A stretch of DNA of 33,705 nt from Brevundimonas sp. (GTDB lineage Bacteria; Pseudomonadota; Alphaproteobacteria; Caulobacterales; Caulobacteraceae). A model generated the notes under the pieces. It saw only the letters and a program-made list of their open reading frames with translations. It had not been told where the DNA came from and ran no database searches. The stretch's first letter is position 1. Every line of letters begins with the position of its first letter. Below, piece by piece: positions 1 through 8,245 of this stretch. The stretch spans positions 1 through 33,705 of the forward strand of contig NZ_JACESA010000024.1 in the NCBI RefSeq assembly GCF_013912065.1, written 5' to 3'. The translations under genes were made by a program, and so were the position numbers.

Positions 1-1
1 C

Positions 2-307
2 GAGGTCAACACCGCCGTCAACCAGATGGACCAGGTCACCCAGCAGAACGCCGCGATGGTCGAGCAGTCGACCGCCGCCAGCCATTCGCTGGCCCAGGAG
101 GCCGAGGCCCTGCAGGCCTCCGTGGCCCAGTTCAAGGTCGGCGCGGGCGCGCAGGATGCGGCCCCGCGACCCCGTTCGGCTCGCCCCGCCGCCCAGCCGG
201 CGCCGGCCAGGCCGGTCAACCGCATGATCCAGGCGCTGAAGACCGTGGGTCGCGGCGGCGCGGCGCCCAAGGTCGAGGCGGACGCTGAAGGTTGGGAAGA
301 GTTCTGA
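2..307 (+). CDS. mcpA: Methyl-accepting chemotaxis protein, C-terminal fragment
   Basis: This is the last 101 codons of a chemoreceptor gene that begins before the window. The visible start, with NQMDQVTQQNAAMVEQ followed by an Ala/Glu-rich helix, is the distal signalling coiled coil common to receptors. An Ala/Pro/Arg-rich flexible linker follows, and the protein ends in GWEEF. That end resembles the WxxF-type pentapeptide (NWETF in E. coli receptors) that tethers CheR and CheB, so the receptor is probably adapted by the CheR and CheB encoded downstream. Its place as first gene of the operon matches mcpA of Caulobacter crescentus. The symbol rests on that synteny, because the ligand-binding part is not visible. 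Confidence 0.9.
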   Translation, partial: EVNTAVNQMDQVTQQNAAMVEQSTAASHSLAQEAEALQASVAQFKVGAGAQDAAPRPRSARPAAQPAPARPVNRMIQALKTVGRGGAAPKVEADAEGWEEF

Positions 308-380
308 GGATGGGCTCTTCAAGCCATATTTACCAAGGCCATGCAAAGCTTGAGCTTGAGACAGAAGGAGAGGGCTTTTC

Positions 381-668
381 GTGACCGACGCCATCGTGCT
401 CGCGCCAGTATTGGACATGAACGCGGCAGAGCCGTTGAAGGCCGAACTACTGGCCCGACGCGGTCAGTCGATCACGCTTGACGCCTCCAACGTCGAACGT
501 CTGGGCGGTCTGTGCCTGCAAGTGCTGTTGTCGGCCCACAAGACCTGGGCCGCCGACGGCGTCGACCTGACGATCGAACCCCGGTCTCAAGGCTTTTCCG
601 AACAATGGACCGCCTTCGGCGCGTCCGAAATCAACGCTCAAGACCTCATTGAAGGAACGCTCGCGTGA
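381..668 (+). CDS. cheX: STAS-domain protein of the che operon (CheX of Caulobacter nomenclature)
   Basis: A 95-aa single-domain protein with the STAS (anti-sigma-antagonist-like) pattern: an N-terminal beta strand, LDMNAAEPLKAELLA, then ITLDASNVERLGGLCLQVLLSA, where the Ser/Thr phosphorylation site of classical members would fall. Here that loop reads RLGGLCLQ, so the usual Asp-Ser pair is lost and phosphoregulation is doubtful. The GTG start at 381 is preceded by a GGAG sequence in AGAAGGAGAG about ten bases upstream. The stop overlaps the GTG start of the next gene (GTGA), indicating translational coupling to cheY. It is unrelated to the CheX phosphatase of spirochaetes and Thermotoga; the name only follows its operon position. 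Its role in chemotaxis is unknown to me. Confidence 0.8.
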   Translation: MTDAIVLAPVLDMNAAEPLKAELLARRGQSITLDASNVERLGGLCLQVLLSAHKTWAADGVDLTIEPRSQGFSEQWTAFGASEINAQDLIEGTLA

Positions 669-1030
669 AAAAGACAGTCCTGACGGTCGACGATTCCCGC
701 ACCATGCGCGACATGCTGCTGATGGCGCTGGAGGACGCGGGGTACACCGTGATCCAGGCCGTCGACGGCGTTGACGGCCTCGAGACCCTGGCCGCCAAGG
801 GCGCGGACGTGGTCATCACCGACATCAACATGCCCCGGATGGACGGCTTCGGCTTCATCGAAGGCATGCGCGCCGATCCGAACCACCGCGCCACCCCGGT
901 GCTGGTGCTGACGACCGAAAGCGACGCCGAGAAGAAGGCCCGCGCGCGGGCCGCCGGCGCCACCGGCTGGATCGTCAAGCCGTTCGACCCCGTCAAACTG
1001 GTCGACGCCGTTCGCCGCGTGGCGGCCTAA
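665..1030 (+). CDS. cheY: Chemotaxis response regulator CheY (first copy)
   Basis: A 121-aa single receiver domain. The acidic pair is Asp9-Asp10, the phospho-acceptor is Asp53 (ITDINMPRMDG), the switch Thr lies in VLTTESD and the conserved Lys in IVKPFDP. It should be phosphorylated by the CheA encoded directly downstream and act at the flagellar switch or as a phosphate sink. The GTG start overlaps the preceding stop by four bases. Among the three CheY-like proteins of this operon it is the most canonical, with all receiver landmark residues present. Which copy binds FliM cannot be decided from sequence alone. Confidence 0.93.
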   Translation: MKKTVLTVDDSRTMRDMLLMALEDAGYTVIQAVDGVDGLETLAAKGADVVITDINMPRMDGFGFIEGMRADPNHRATPVLVLTTESDAEKKARARAAGATGWIVKPFDPVKLVDAVRRVAA

Positions 1031-1058
1031 CCTTTAGAGATCGGTCAGGCCTCAAGCC

Positions 1059-3317
1059 ATGGACGCCTTCGAAGCCATCAAAGCCACCTTCTTCCAGGAA
1101 TGCGACGAACTGCTCGCGGAACTGGAATCGAAGCTGATGCTGCTGGAACAGGGTCAGACCGACCTTGAGACCATCAACGCCGTCTTCCGCGCCGTTCACT
1201 CGGTGAAGGGCGGGGCGGGGGCGTTCGGCCTGGAGGCTCTGGTTCGCTTCGCCCACGTCTTCGAGACGCTGATGGACGAACTACGGGCCGGGCGCAAACC
1301 CTGCGACCCGGTGACGATCAAGACCCTGTTGCGCGCTTCCGACGTGCTGGCGGATCATATCCAGGCGGCCCAGGGCCTTGCGCCCCCCGTCGATGAAGAT
1401 CGTTCGGCCGGCCTGGTGCACGAGCTGGAACTGCTGACCCACGGCGGCGAGGCGCCGCCCGTGGTCGAGGAAGACGAAGACGACTTCGGCTTCACCCCAA
1501 TGGCGTTCGACTCGCCTCTGGACGGGCCTCTGGATGGGCCTCTGGCGCCTCTGGGCGAACCGGAGCCGGCGTCCGAGGCTCCCTCCGGCTGGCGCGTCGT
1601 GTTCAAACCCCATGGCCGCATGTACGGCAGCGCCAATGAAACGGGCCTGCTGCTGCGCGAAGTGGGCCGGCTGGGACCGGTCACGGTTTCGCTGGACGAG
1701 TCCACGGTGCCGAACCTGGATCTGCTGGTCGCAGAAGACGGCTATCTGACCTGGACCCTCGATCTCGCCGCCGACGTCGACGAGAAGGCTGTTCGCGAAG
1801 TGTTCGACTTCGTCGAGGCCGATTGCGATCTGACCATCACCCCCCTGGGCGGCGCGCCTGAAACGGCCCCGGCGTTCGAGGATGAACCCGCGGCGGTTCT
1901 GCCCGCCAGCGACGAACTGGATATCGCGGCCCTGCTGGCCAAGGCCGCCGGCGCGCCCGCCGAACCCGCGCCGTCGCCGGTCGCCGCCGCGCCCGCCGAA
2001 CCTGCTCCTGTCGCCGCGCCCATCGCTCCGGCGGCGGTCGCTGCGCCTGCCGTTTCCGCTCCGGCCGCCGCCGCCCCGCAGACGCCGCCCGCCCAAGCCG
2101 CGCCGGTCGCCCCCGCGCCCGTCACGATCCGCGTCGATCTGGATCGTGTCGACCGTCTGATCAACGTGGTCGGCGAACTGGTCATCCAGCAGGCCATGCT
2201 GTCGCAGCGCGTGCTGGAAAGCGGCCTCGCCCGCTCGTCCGGCATCGCTCTGGGCCTGGAAGACCTCGAGCTTCTGACGCGCGAGATCCAGGACAGCGTC
2301 ATGGCCATCCGCGCCCAGCCGGTGAAGTCGGTGTTCCAGCGCATGCCGCGTCTGGTCCGCGAAGTCGCCGACATGGTCTCCAAACAGGTTCGCCTGGTCA
2401 CGGCCGGCGAGGACACCGAGGTCGACAAGACCGTGGTCGAACGCCTGGCCGAGCCCATCACCCACATGCTGCGCAACGCCATCGACCACGGGCTGGAAAC
2501 GCCGGAAGAGCGCGTGGCCGCCGGCAAGTCGGCCGAGGGCACGGTGCGTCTGGCCGCCCTGCACCGTTCGGGCCGGATCGTCATCGAGATCGCCGACGAC
2601 GGGAAGGGCATCAATCGCGAACGCGTCAAGAAGATCGCCATCGACAAGGGGCTGATCGCGCCGGACGCCGCCCTGACCGACGAACAGATCGACAATCTGA
2701 TCTTCCTGCCGGGCTTCTCCACCGCCTCCGTGGTGTCCGACATCTCGGGCCGGGGCGTGGGCATGGACGTCGTCAGACGTTCGATCCAGGCCTTAGGCGG
2801 TCGTATCTCGATCAGCTCGATCCCCGGCAAGGGTTCGACCTTCACCCTCAGCCTGCCGCTGACCCTGGCCGTGCTGGACGGGATGGTCGTGTCCGCCGCC
2901 GACCAGATCCTGATCGCGCCCCTGCCGGCCATCGTCGAGAGCCTGACGCCGCAGGAAAGCGATCTGCACTATGTGGGCGGGATCGATCCGGTGATCCGCT
3001 TCCGCGACCGTTTCCTGCCGCTGATCGACGTGGCCATGACCATGGGCTTCCGCGCGACCCCGGTGGTCCCCTCCGAAGGCGTCGCCGTGGTGGTCGAGAC
3101 CGAGGGCGGCCAGCAGGCGGCCCTTCTGTTCGACGCCATCCAGGGCCAGCGCCAGGTCGTGATCAAGAGCCTCGAGACCAACTATCAGCAGGTCGAGGGC
3201 GTCGCCGCCGCCACTATTCTGGGCGACGGCCGCGTGGCCCTGATCCTCGATGTCGATGTTCTCGTCACCGACATGCGCCGCAAATCCCCCCGCCCCGATT
3301 TCAAGCTCGCGAGCTGA
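1059..3317 (+). CDS. cheA: Chemotaxis histidine kinase CheA
   Basis: A 752-aa cytoplasmic kinase of receptor arrays. The HPt (P1) domain holds phosphoryl His47 in AVHSVKGGAGAFG. Residues about 185-265 form a P2-like module (WRVVFKPHGRMYGSANE onward) instead of the E. coli CheY-docking fold. An Ala/Pro-rich linker spans about 290-350. P3 dimerisation starts at VDLDRVDRLINVVGELV, the ATPase N-box is HMLRNAIDHGLE, the G box is SDISGRGVGMDVVR, and the C-terminal CheW-like P5 domain begins at about residue 605. A short duplication (PLDGPLDGPL) lies in the first linker. It lies 28 bp after cheY and 3 bp before cheW. It should autophosphorylate and feed the CheY proteins and CheB. Confidence 0.97.
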   Translation: MDAFEAIKATFFQECDELLAELESKLMLLEQGQTDLETINAVFRAVHSVKGGAGAFGLEALVRFAHVFETLMDELRAGRKPCDPVTIKTLLRASDVLADHIQAAQGLAPPVDEDRSAGLVHELELLTHGGEAPPVVEEDEDDFGFTPMAFDSPLDGPLDGPLAPLGEPEPASEAPSGWRVVFKPHGRMYGSANETGLLLREVGRLGPVTVSLDESTVPNLDLLVAEDGYLTWTLDLAADVDEKAVREVFDFVEADCDLTITPLGGAPETAPAFEDEPAAVLPASDELDIAALLAKAAGAPAEPAPSPVAAAPAEPAPVAAPIAPAAVAAPAVSAPAAAAPQTPPAQAAPVAPAPVTIRVDLDRVDRLINVVGELVIQQAMLSQRVLESGLARSSGIALGLEDLELLTREIQDSVMAIRAQPVKSVFQRMPRLVREVADMVSKQVRLVTAGEDTEVDKTVVERLAEPITHMLRNAIDHGLETPEERVAAGKSAEGTVRLAALHRSGRIVIEIADDGKGINRERVKKIAIDKGLIAPDAALTDEQIDNLIFLPGFSTASVVSDISGRGVGMDVVRRSIQALGGRISISSIPGKGSTFTLSLPLTLAVLDGMVVSAADQILIAPLPAIVESLTPQESDLHYVGGIDPVIRFRDRFLPLIDVAMTMGFRATPVVPSEGVAVVVETEGGQQAALLFDAIQGQRQVVIKSLETNYQQVEGVAAATILGDGRVALILDVDVLVTDMRRKSPRPDFKLAS

Positions 3318-3320
3318 TCC

Positions 3321-3776
3321 ATGACCGAAGCCAACGACTCCCAGCGCGAACTCATCGCCTTCCGCATCGGCCGCCAGGAATTCTGCGTCGACATCATGTC
3401 GGTGCGTGAGATCCGCGGCTGGACCCCGGCGACCCCGCTGCCCCGCTCGCCCACCTATATGAAGGGGGTCATCAACCTGCGCGGCACCGTCCTGCCCATC
3501 ATCGACCTGGGCGCCCGTTTCGGACTGGAGACCTCCGAGCCGACGGCCCGCCACGTCATCATGGTCGCCCATATCGGCGGCCGGATGGTGGGGCTTCTGG
3601 TCGACGCGGTTTCGGACATCCTGGAAATGAACGACGCCTCGGTACAGCCGACGCCGGACGTGGCCAGCGACCAGGTCAAGACCTTCGTCAAGGGCATCTT
3701 CTCGATCGACGGTCGCATGATCAGCCTGATCGAACTGGATCACATCCTGCCCCAGGTCGAGGCGGAAGCCGCATGA
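3321..3776 (+). CDS. cheW: Chemotaxis adaptor CheW
   Basis: A 151-aa CheW domain that links receptors to CheA. It shows the typical opening [22 protein letters not shown], the [20 protein letters not shown] motif with the conserved receptor- and P5-contacting Asn-Leu-Arg-Gly, and the second barrel [12 protein letters not shown]. Length is normal for the family. It starts 3 bp after the cheA stop and its own stop overlaps the cheR start as ATGA, so expression is coupled to both neighbours. Nothing unusual is seen. Confidence 0.96.
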   Translation: MTEANDSQRELIAFRIGRQEFCVDIMSVREIRGWTPATPLPRSPTYMKGVINLRGTVLPIIDLGARFGLETSEPTARHVIMVAHIGGRMVGLLVDAVSDILEMNDASVQPTPDVASDQVKTFVKGIFSIDGRMISLIELDHILPQVEAEAA

Positions 3777-4633
3777 ATCCCGCTACTGGACGGGGATCCA
3801 TCGTCGAAGGCGAGTTCGTCTTCACCGCGGAGGATTTCCGTCAAATCGCAGAAATGCTGCATGCCCACGCCGGCATCGCCCTGAACGAGGGCAAGGCCGC
3901 GCTGGTCTATTCGCGCCTGGCCAAACGGCTGCGGACGCTGGGGCTGTCGAGCTTCCGCGACTATTGCGCCCTGGTCGAGGGCGTGGACGGCGTAGACGAG
4001 CGCCAGAAGATGACGGCGGCCCTGACCACCAATGTCACCCGCTTCTATCGCGAGCCTCACCATTTCGACGACCTGCGCGACCGGGTCCTGCCCAAGCTGG
4101 TCGAGCGCGCCCGCGCCGGCGGCCGGGTCCGCCTGTGGTCGGCCGCCTGTTCCAACGGTCAGGAACCCTATTCGATGGCCCTGACGCTGCTGTCGGTCCT
4201 GCCCGAGGCGGCGGACCTGGACGTGCGCATCCTGGCCACCGACATCGACCCGAACATGGTCGCCCAGGGCCACGACGGGACCTATTCCGAAGAGGCGCTG
4301 GAGCCGGCGCCCGCGACGTTGTGGCGGAAATATTTCACCCGGGCGGACCGTGGAAACTGGACCGCAGGCCCGCAGCTGAAGCGGCTGGTGTCGTTCAAGG
4401 AGTTGAACCTGATCGGCGACTGGCCGATGAGAGGCAAGTTCGACGTCATCTTCTGTCGCAACGTCGTGATCTATTTCGACGACCCGACGCAGGAGCGGGT
4501 CTGGAGCCGTTTCATCCCGCTGATGAACCCCGGCGCCACCCTCTATATCGGCCACTCCGAGCGTGTGGCCGGTCCGGCCGCCAGCCAACTGCAGACGGCC
4601 GGTCTGACGACCTACCGCCTGGGAGGTGTTTGA
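3773..4633 (+). CDS. cheR: Chemoreceptor glutamate methyltransferase CheR
   Basis: A 286-aa S-adenosylmethionine-dependent methyltransferase that methylates receptor glutamates during adaptation. The N-terminal helical domain ([20 protein letters not shown], then residues to about 85) precedes the catalytic domain, with [14 protein letters not shown], the SAM-binding [16 protein letters not shown] and [13 protein letters not shown]. The segment RADRGNW to VSFKELNL corresponds to the beta-subdomain region that docks on receptor C-terminal pentapeptides, consistent with the GWEEF end of the receptor in this operon. ATG overlaps the cheW stop. The next gene begins 3 bp after the stop. Confidence 0.95.
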   Translation: MNPATGRGSIVEGEFVFTAEDFRQIAEMLHAHAGIALNEGKAALVYSRLAKRLRTLGLSSFRDYCALVEGVDGVDERQKMTAALTTNVTRFYREPHHFDDLRDRVLPKLVERARAGGRVRLWSAACSNGQEPYSMALTLLSVLPEAADLDVRILATDIDPNMVAQGHDGTYSEEALEPAPATLWRKYFTRADRGNWTAGPQLKRLVSFKELNLIGDWPMRGKFDVIFCRNVVIYFDDPTQERVWSRFIPLMNPGATLYIGHSERVAGPAASQLQTAGLTTYRLGGV

Positions 4634-4636
4634 GCC

Positions 4637-5674
4637 ATGAGCAAGATCAAAGTCTTGGTGGTCGACGACAGCCTGACCATGCGCGGCCTGATCTCGGCGG
4701 CTCTGAAGTCGGATCCCGAGATCGAGGTCGTCGGCACCGCCGCCGATCCCATCGAGGCGCGCGCGGCGATCAAGGAACTGAACCCCGACGTCCTGACCCT
4801 GGACGTCGAGATGCCCAATATGAACGGGCTGGAGTTCCTGGAAAAGATCATGCGGCTGCGGCCCATGCCGGTGGTCATGGTCTCGACCCTGACCGCCGCG
4901 GGCACGGACGTGACCCTGGCCGCGCTCGAGATCGGTGCGGTGGACGCGGTGGCCAAACCCGCCGTCGCCAGCGCGGACGCCTTCCAGGAATTGATCGGCA
5001 AGGTGAAGACCGCGGCCCGGTCGCGGGTCCGCGCGCGCGCCGACATGCCCGCCTCCGCCACGGCGCCCACCGCCTATCGCCCGGCCGCCAACCATGTCCT
5101 GGCCATCGGGTCCTCGACGGGCGGGGTGGAAGCCCTGCTGACCGTATTGAGCGGGTTTCCGGCCGACTGCCCGGCGACCGTCATCACCCAGCATATGCCG
5201 GCGACCTTCACCTCCAGCTTCGCCGCCCGCCTGGACCGGGTCTGCGCCCCGAAGGTGGCGGAGGCCGTCGACGGCGCGCCGCTGCAACAAGGCCACATCT
5301 ATCTGGCGCCCGGAGGGGCGGCGCACCTCGAGGTGACGTCCGGCATGACGCCGCGCTGTCGCCTGGTGGCGAGCGAGCCGGTCAATGGTCATCGCCCGTC
5401 CGTCGATGTCCTGTTCGAGTCCGTGGCCCGTCTGGGCCGGCCGATGACGGGCGTGATCCTGACGGGCATGGGCCGCGACGGCGCCAAGGGCCTGATGGCC
5501 ATGCGCGACGCCGGCGCCCGCACCCTGGGGCAGGACGAGGCGACCTCGGTCGTCTACGGCATGCCTCGCGCCGCATTCGAACTGGGCGCCGTGGAACGGC
5601 AGTTGCCGCTCCATCGCCTGTCCCCCGCAATTCTTGAGCTGTGCGCCCACTCCGGCGCGCGGTCCATCGCCTGA
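4637..5674 (+). CDS. cheB: Chemoreceptor methylesterase/deamidase CheB
   Basis: A 345-aa protein with an N-terminal receiver (Asp10-Asp11, phospho-Asp56 in [11 protein letters not shown], Lys in AVAKP) and an Ala/Arg-rich linker around residues 123-150. The catalytic domain has Ser160 in [12 protein letters not shown], His186 in [13 protein letters not shown] and the catalytic Asp in GMGRDGAKG. Phosphorylation by CheA normally relieves inhibition of the esterase by the receiver. ATG at 4637 follows TTTGAGCC three bases after cheR. All catalytic residues are present. Confidence 0.96.
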   Translation: MSKIKVLVVDDSLTMRGLISAALKSDPEIEVVGTAADPIEARAAIKELNPDVLTLDVEMPNMNGLEFLEKIMRLRPMPVVMVSTLTAAGTDVTLAALEIGAVDAVAKPAVASADAFQELIGKVKTAARSRVRARADMPASATAPTAYRPAANHVLAIGSSTGGVEALLTVLSGFPADCPATVITQHMPATFTSSFAARLDRVCAPKVAEAVDGAPLQQGHIYLAPGGAAHLEVTSGMTPRCRLVASEPVNGHRPSVDVLFESVARLGRPMTGVILTGMGRDGAKGLMAMRDAGARTLGQDEATSVVYGMPRAAFELGAVERQLPLHRLSPAILELCAHSGARSIA

Positions 5675-5690
5675 CCCCGGGAGCGCCCCC

Positions 5691-6080
5691 ATGCCCGCCG
5701 CCGCTTCTCTCCACTGCCTGGTCGTCGACGATCAGATGACCATGCGCTCGCTGGTCCGCACCAGCTTGCAACAGCTGGGCGTACGCGAAATCCGCGAAGC
5801 CGCCGACGGGGAGATCGCCCTGCGGGACGTCATCTCCAAGCCGGCGCACCTGATCATCTCGGACTACAACATGCCCAATCTGGACGGGCTGGGCCTGCTG
5901 CGCGCCGTGCGCGCACACCCGCCGACGTCCAAGACCGCCTTCATCATGCTGACCGGCCGCGCCGACCGCGAGCTGGTGCAACGGGCCGTGCAGTTCGGGG
6001 TCAACAACTATCTGGTCAAACCCTTCACGGTCGCCCAGTTGAAGGGCAAGCTGGAAGCCGTCTTCGGTCCCCTGACATGA
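5691..6080 (+). CDS. cheY: Chemotaxis response regulator CheY (second copy)
   Basis: A 129-aa receiver domain. Landmarks are Asp13-Asp14, phospho-Asp58 in IISDYNMPNLDG, the switch Thr in FIMLTGRAD and the Lys in YLVKPFTV. The ATG at 5691 is chosen because it lies behind CCCCGGGAGCGCC, contains a ribosome-binding GGGAG and starts just after the cheB stop. An upstream in-frame start would overlap cheB by 41 bases. The stop overlaps the cheD start as ATGA. By position it equals Caulobacter cheYII, reported there as a main motility response regulator; equivalence here is inferred from synteny. Confidence 0.93.
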   Translation: MPAAASLHCLVVDDQMTMRSLVRTSLQQLGVREIREAADGEIALRDVISKPAHLIISDYNMPNLDGLGLLRAVRAHPPTSKTAFIMLTGRADRELVQRAVQFGVNNYLVKPFTVAQLKGKLEAVFGPLT

Positions 6081-6622
6081 CCTTCTCGGCCCTCAAGGAC
6101 AGCAAGGAAAAGCGGCTGCATGTCGGGCAGGGCGAGCATCATGTCACGACCGATCCGGACGTGGTCCTGAGCACCATCCTGGGCTCCTGCGTCGCCATGT
6201 GCCTGCGCGATCCGGTCAGCGGCGTCGGCGGCATGAACCATTTCCTTCTGCCGGAAGGTTCGGGGGCGGGAACGGACGCCGGACGGCGCTACGGCGCCTA
6301 CGCCATGGAGTTGCTGATCAACGACGTGCTGAAGGCCGGGGGACGTCGCGATCGCCTGGAAGCCAAGCTGTTCGGCGGCGGCCGCATGTTCGACAGTCTG
6401 CGCGACGTGGGTCGTTCCAATGCGGACTTCGCCGAGAAATTCCTGCGCGACGAAGGCATACCGGTGGTGGGCGGAAGCCTGCGCGGCGACGGCGGACGGC
6501 GGCTGCACTACTGGCCCGTGACCGGCAAGGCCATGCAGCGCGCCGTGACCGACACCGTGGCGCCCAAACCCGTTCCCGTCGTGCGTCCGCCCGCCGACAC
6601 AGGCGCCCTGGAGCTGTTCTGA
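6077..6622 (+). CDS. cheD: Chemoreceptor glutamine deamidase CheD
   Basis: A 181-aa deamidase that converts receptor glutamines to glutamates. It shows the catalytic Cys38 in TILGSCVAMCLRD, His55 in GGMNHFLLP, and the KLFGGGRMF and VVGGSLRGDGGRRLHYW segments typical of CheD. The C-terminal tail after about residue 150 is a Pro/Val-rich extension ending in GALELF, which may be a short docking peptide. The start overlaps the preceding cheY stop, and the stop TGA shares its A with the ATG of the next gene, so it is strongly coupled. No cheC is seen, so its partner would be receptors or CheY. Confidence 0.94.
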   Translation: MTFSALKDSKEKRLHVGQGEHHVTTDPDVVLSTILGSCVAMCLRDPVSGVGGMNHFLLPEGSGAGTDAGRRYGAYAMELLINDVLKAGGRRDRLEAKLFGGGRMFDSLRDVGRSNADFAEKFLRDEGIPVVGGSLRGDGGRRLHYWPVTGKAMQRAVTDTVAPKPVPVVRPPADTGALELF

Positions 6623-6963
6623 TGCACGCCCCCCCCGAACACGCCCATCTACTGGTCGCCGTCGCCGACGAACTGATGCGCGTGCGCGAGGGGATCGACC
6701 ATGTCGAGGCCCTGGTCAGCCGTCTGGTGCGCCGCGCCCCGGCCGAAGACCGCGCCGAGGCCCTGACCGAGGCTCAGGCCCTGGACGCCCTGACCCAGAG
6801 GCTCGAGGCCCTGTCCGGCGTGCTGCGGATGCTGGGCGACGGCGCGACGCCCGCTGAATCCGTCAGCCGCATATCCCTGGCCGACATGGCGGTGCGGCTG
6901 CGCCCCGCCGCGGGCGTGCAGACGACCGAGGCGTCGGACTCGGGCGAGCTGATGCTGTTCTGA
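6622..6963 (+). CDS. cheU: CheU-like chemotaxis operon protein
   Basis: A 113-aa acidic, Ala/Leu-rich protein predicted to be largely helical (VADELMRVREGIDHVEALV, ALDALTQRLEALSGVLRML). It has no recognisable enzymatic motif. It occupies the position of cheU in the Caulobacter crescentus operon, between cheD and the third cheY; the name follows that position. The amphipathic helices suggest a dimeric coiled coil or four-helix bundle, as in CheY-binding phosphatases, but no catalytic Asp-Gln signature of CheZ is evident. Its C-terminus GELMLF resembles the CheD end GALELF. The start overlaps the cheD stop by one base. Confidence 0.75.
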   Translation: MHAPPEHAHLLVAVADELMRVREGIDHVEALVSRLVRRAPAEDRAEALTEAQALDALTQRLEALSGVLRMLGDGATPAESVSRISLADMAVRLRPAAGVQTTEASDSGELMLF

Positions 6964-6967
6964 CGCC

Positions 6968-7561
6968 GTGTCCAAGGCGCCGGACAAGATCAATCTGGCG
7001 CATACGACGATCCTGCTCGTCGATGACCAACCCAATTCGCTCGACCTGCTCAGTTCGATCGTCCAGGGGTTCGGGGTTCGCGAACAACTGAAATGCCATT
7101 CGGCCAAGGAGGCGGTCGAACTGGTGCAGCGCCGGTCCGTGGATCTGATCCTGGTCGACTGCGCCATGCCCGAGATGGACGGCTACGACTTCGTCCGCTG
7201 GCTTCGGCGCGAAGCGGCCGAGCCGGTTCGCTACACTCCCGTCATCATGATTCTGGGTCACGCCGCGCGCGCGCGCGTGGCGCGGGGGCGCGATTGCGGG
7301 GCCAGCTATATCGTGGCCAAGCCCCTGACGCCGGCGGTGCTGTTGAAACGGATCGCCTGGCTGGGGGGACAGTCGCGCGACTTCGTGGACGCCGAACACT
7401 ATGTCGGTCCGGATCGCCGGGTCCGCAGCTACGGCCCGCCGCCAGGCGAAGAGGGCCGGCGCGACACCGACCTTTCGGCCGAACTGGGCGCGGCGGTCGA
7501 GGCCAATATGGACCAGGACACGATCGACATGATGATGAAGCCGATGAAGGTCAGTCTGTGA
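6968..7561 (+). CDS. cheY: CheY-like receiver protein with C-terminal extension (third copy)
   Basis: A 197-aa protein starting with GTG four bases after the cheU stop. The receiver occupies about residues 12-135, with Asp19-Asp20 and phospho-Asp64 in ILVDCAMPEMDG and a Lys in IVAKPLTP. The switch Thr/Ser is missing: the strand reads PVIMILGHAAR where other receivers have Thr. A 60-residue tail follows with YVGPDRRVR, a motif seen in tails of other alphaproteobacterial receivers, and a methionine-rich helix (MDQDTIDMMMKPMK). It equals cheYIII by position. The lost Thr and the tail suggest a phosphate sink or a different partner, not a standard motor ligand. Confidence 0.88.
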   Translation: MSKAPDKINLAHTTILLVDDQPNSLDLLSSIVQGFGVREQLKCHSAKEAVELVQRRSVDLILVDCAMPEMDGYDFVRWLRREAAEPVRYTPVIMILGHAARARVARGRDCGASYIVAKPLTPAVLLKRIAWLGGQSRDFVDAEHYVGPDRRVRSYGPPPGEEGRRDTDLSAELGAAVEANMDQDTIDMMMKPMKVSL

Positions 7562-7571
7562 GTATCCCCGC

Positions 7572-8060
7572 ATGAGATCCCCGCATATCCGCAACGTCGC
7601 CACATCGCTTCAACGGCAGATGGCGCGCCCGGGCGGGATCGCCGTGGCCGAGGCCGTCTCGCGCGCCGAACAGGGCCTGGAAGCCCAGCGCGACCGGACC
7701 CTGCTGATCCTTCAGGACAAGGTCGACGCCCTGAACGACCTGTGCGCCCGGCGCGCCCCGGAAACGACGGACGAGGTCTATGCGATCGCCTCGGCCCTGG
7801 TGGACATGGCGGGATTTCTGGAAATCCCGCCCTTCTATTCGGCGGCCTACATCCTGTGCGACGCGGCCCACAGGATGGTGGCGGCCAAGGCATGGTCCTG
7901 GCCCCAGGTCGAGGTTCACGCCCGCGCCCTGACCCTGATCCTCGCCAACGACTGCCGGGGCGGCGACGAAATCGACCAGATGCTGGCGGGCCTTCGCGCC
8001 GTTGCCGAGCATAAAATCCAGGCCGTTAACGACGGACCCGGGCAAGCGGAACAGGGGTGA
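7572..8060 (+). CDS. cheE: CheE-like protein, last gene of the che operon
   Basis: A 162-aa helical protein with no enzymatic motif that I recognise. It has long amphipathic helices (AVSRAEQGLEAQRDRTLLILQDKVDALNDL and later LVDMAGFLEI, YILCDAAHRMV, ARALTLILAND). The position after the third cheY corresponds to cheE of Caulobacter, and the size fits. ATG at 7572 lies 11 bp after the preceding stop. It is predicted to be cytoplasmic, and its biochemical role is not established to my knowledge. The symbol rests on synteny. Confidence 0.75.
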   Translation: MRSPHIRNVATSLQRQMARPGGIAVAEAVSRAEQGLEAQRDRTLLILQDKVDALNDLCARRAPETTDEVYAIASALVDMAGFLEIPPFYSAAYILCDAAHRMVAAKAWSWPQVEVHARALTLILANDCRGGDEIDQMLAGLRAVAEHKIQAVNDGPGQAEQG

Positions 8061-8111
8061 AACGAATCAGGACCGAATCGGCGATACCGTCCGATTCGTG
8101 ATTTGTTCACG

Positions 8112-8123
8112 GCTATATATAGC
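8112..8123 (+). promoter_or_regulatory. Possible -10 element upstream of tRNA-Arg
   Basis: GCTATATATAGC is a perfect 12-bp palindrome in an otherwise GC-rich intergenic stretch. It matches seven of eight positions of the Caulobacter housekeeping -10 consensus GCTANAWC. No convincing TTGACG-like -35 was found at the expected 10-14 base spacing. The tRNA begins about 120 bases downstream, which would imply a long leader trimmed by RNase. The rest of 8061-8245 shows no gene. Confidence 0.35.
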
Positions 8124-8245
8124 GTCTCCGCTCGCCTTCCCACACAATCGTCGCCACCGTTCCCCAGGGCTCGAGGCCGCGGACCGCAAATCGTCCGCCG
8201 CCCCATCTTCCCCCCCGCGCCACGAACCGCTAGTTCACCCGTCGT

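Noticed and set aside
1500-1560. Short tandem repeat in cheA (PLDGPLDGPL)
   Set aside because: A small in-frame duplication in a flexible linker; common and without consequence for function.
1281-2564. 427-aa minus-strand frame inside cheA
   Set aside because: Antisense reading of the Ala/Pro linker and kinase core; the Arg/Gly repeats come from GC-rich codons.
3964-5637. 557-aa plus-strand frame over cheR and cheB
   Set aside because: Arg/Pro/Gly-rich out-of-frame reading of the same two genes; not a separate protein.
3740-5692. 650-aa open frame antisense to cheR and cheB
   Set aside because: It lies fully opposite two well-supported genes, has His/Gly/Arg/Gln-rich low-complexity sequence typical of antisense frames in high-GC DNA, and shows no domain.
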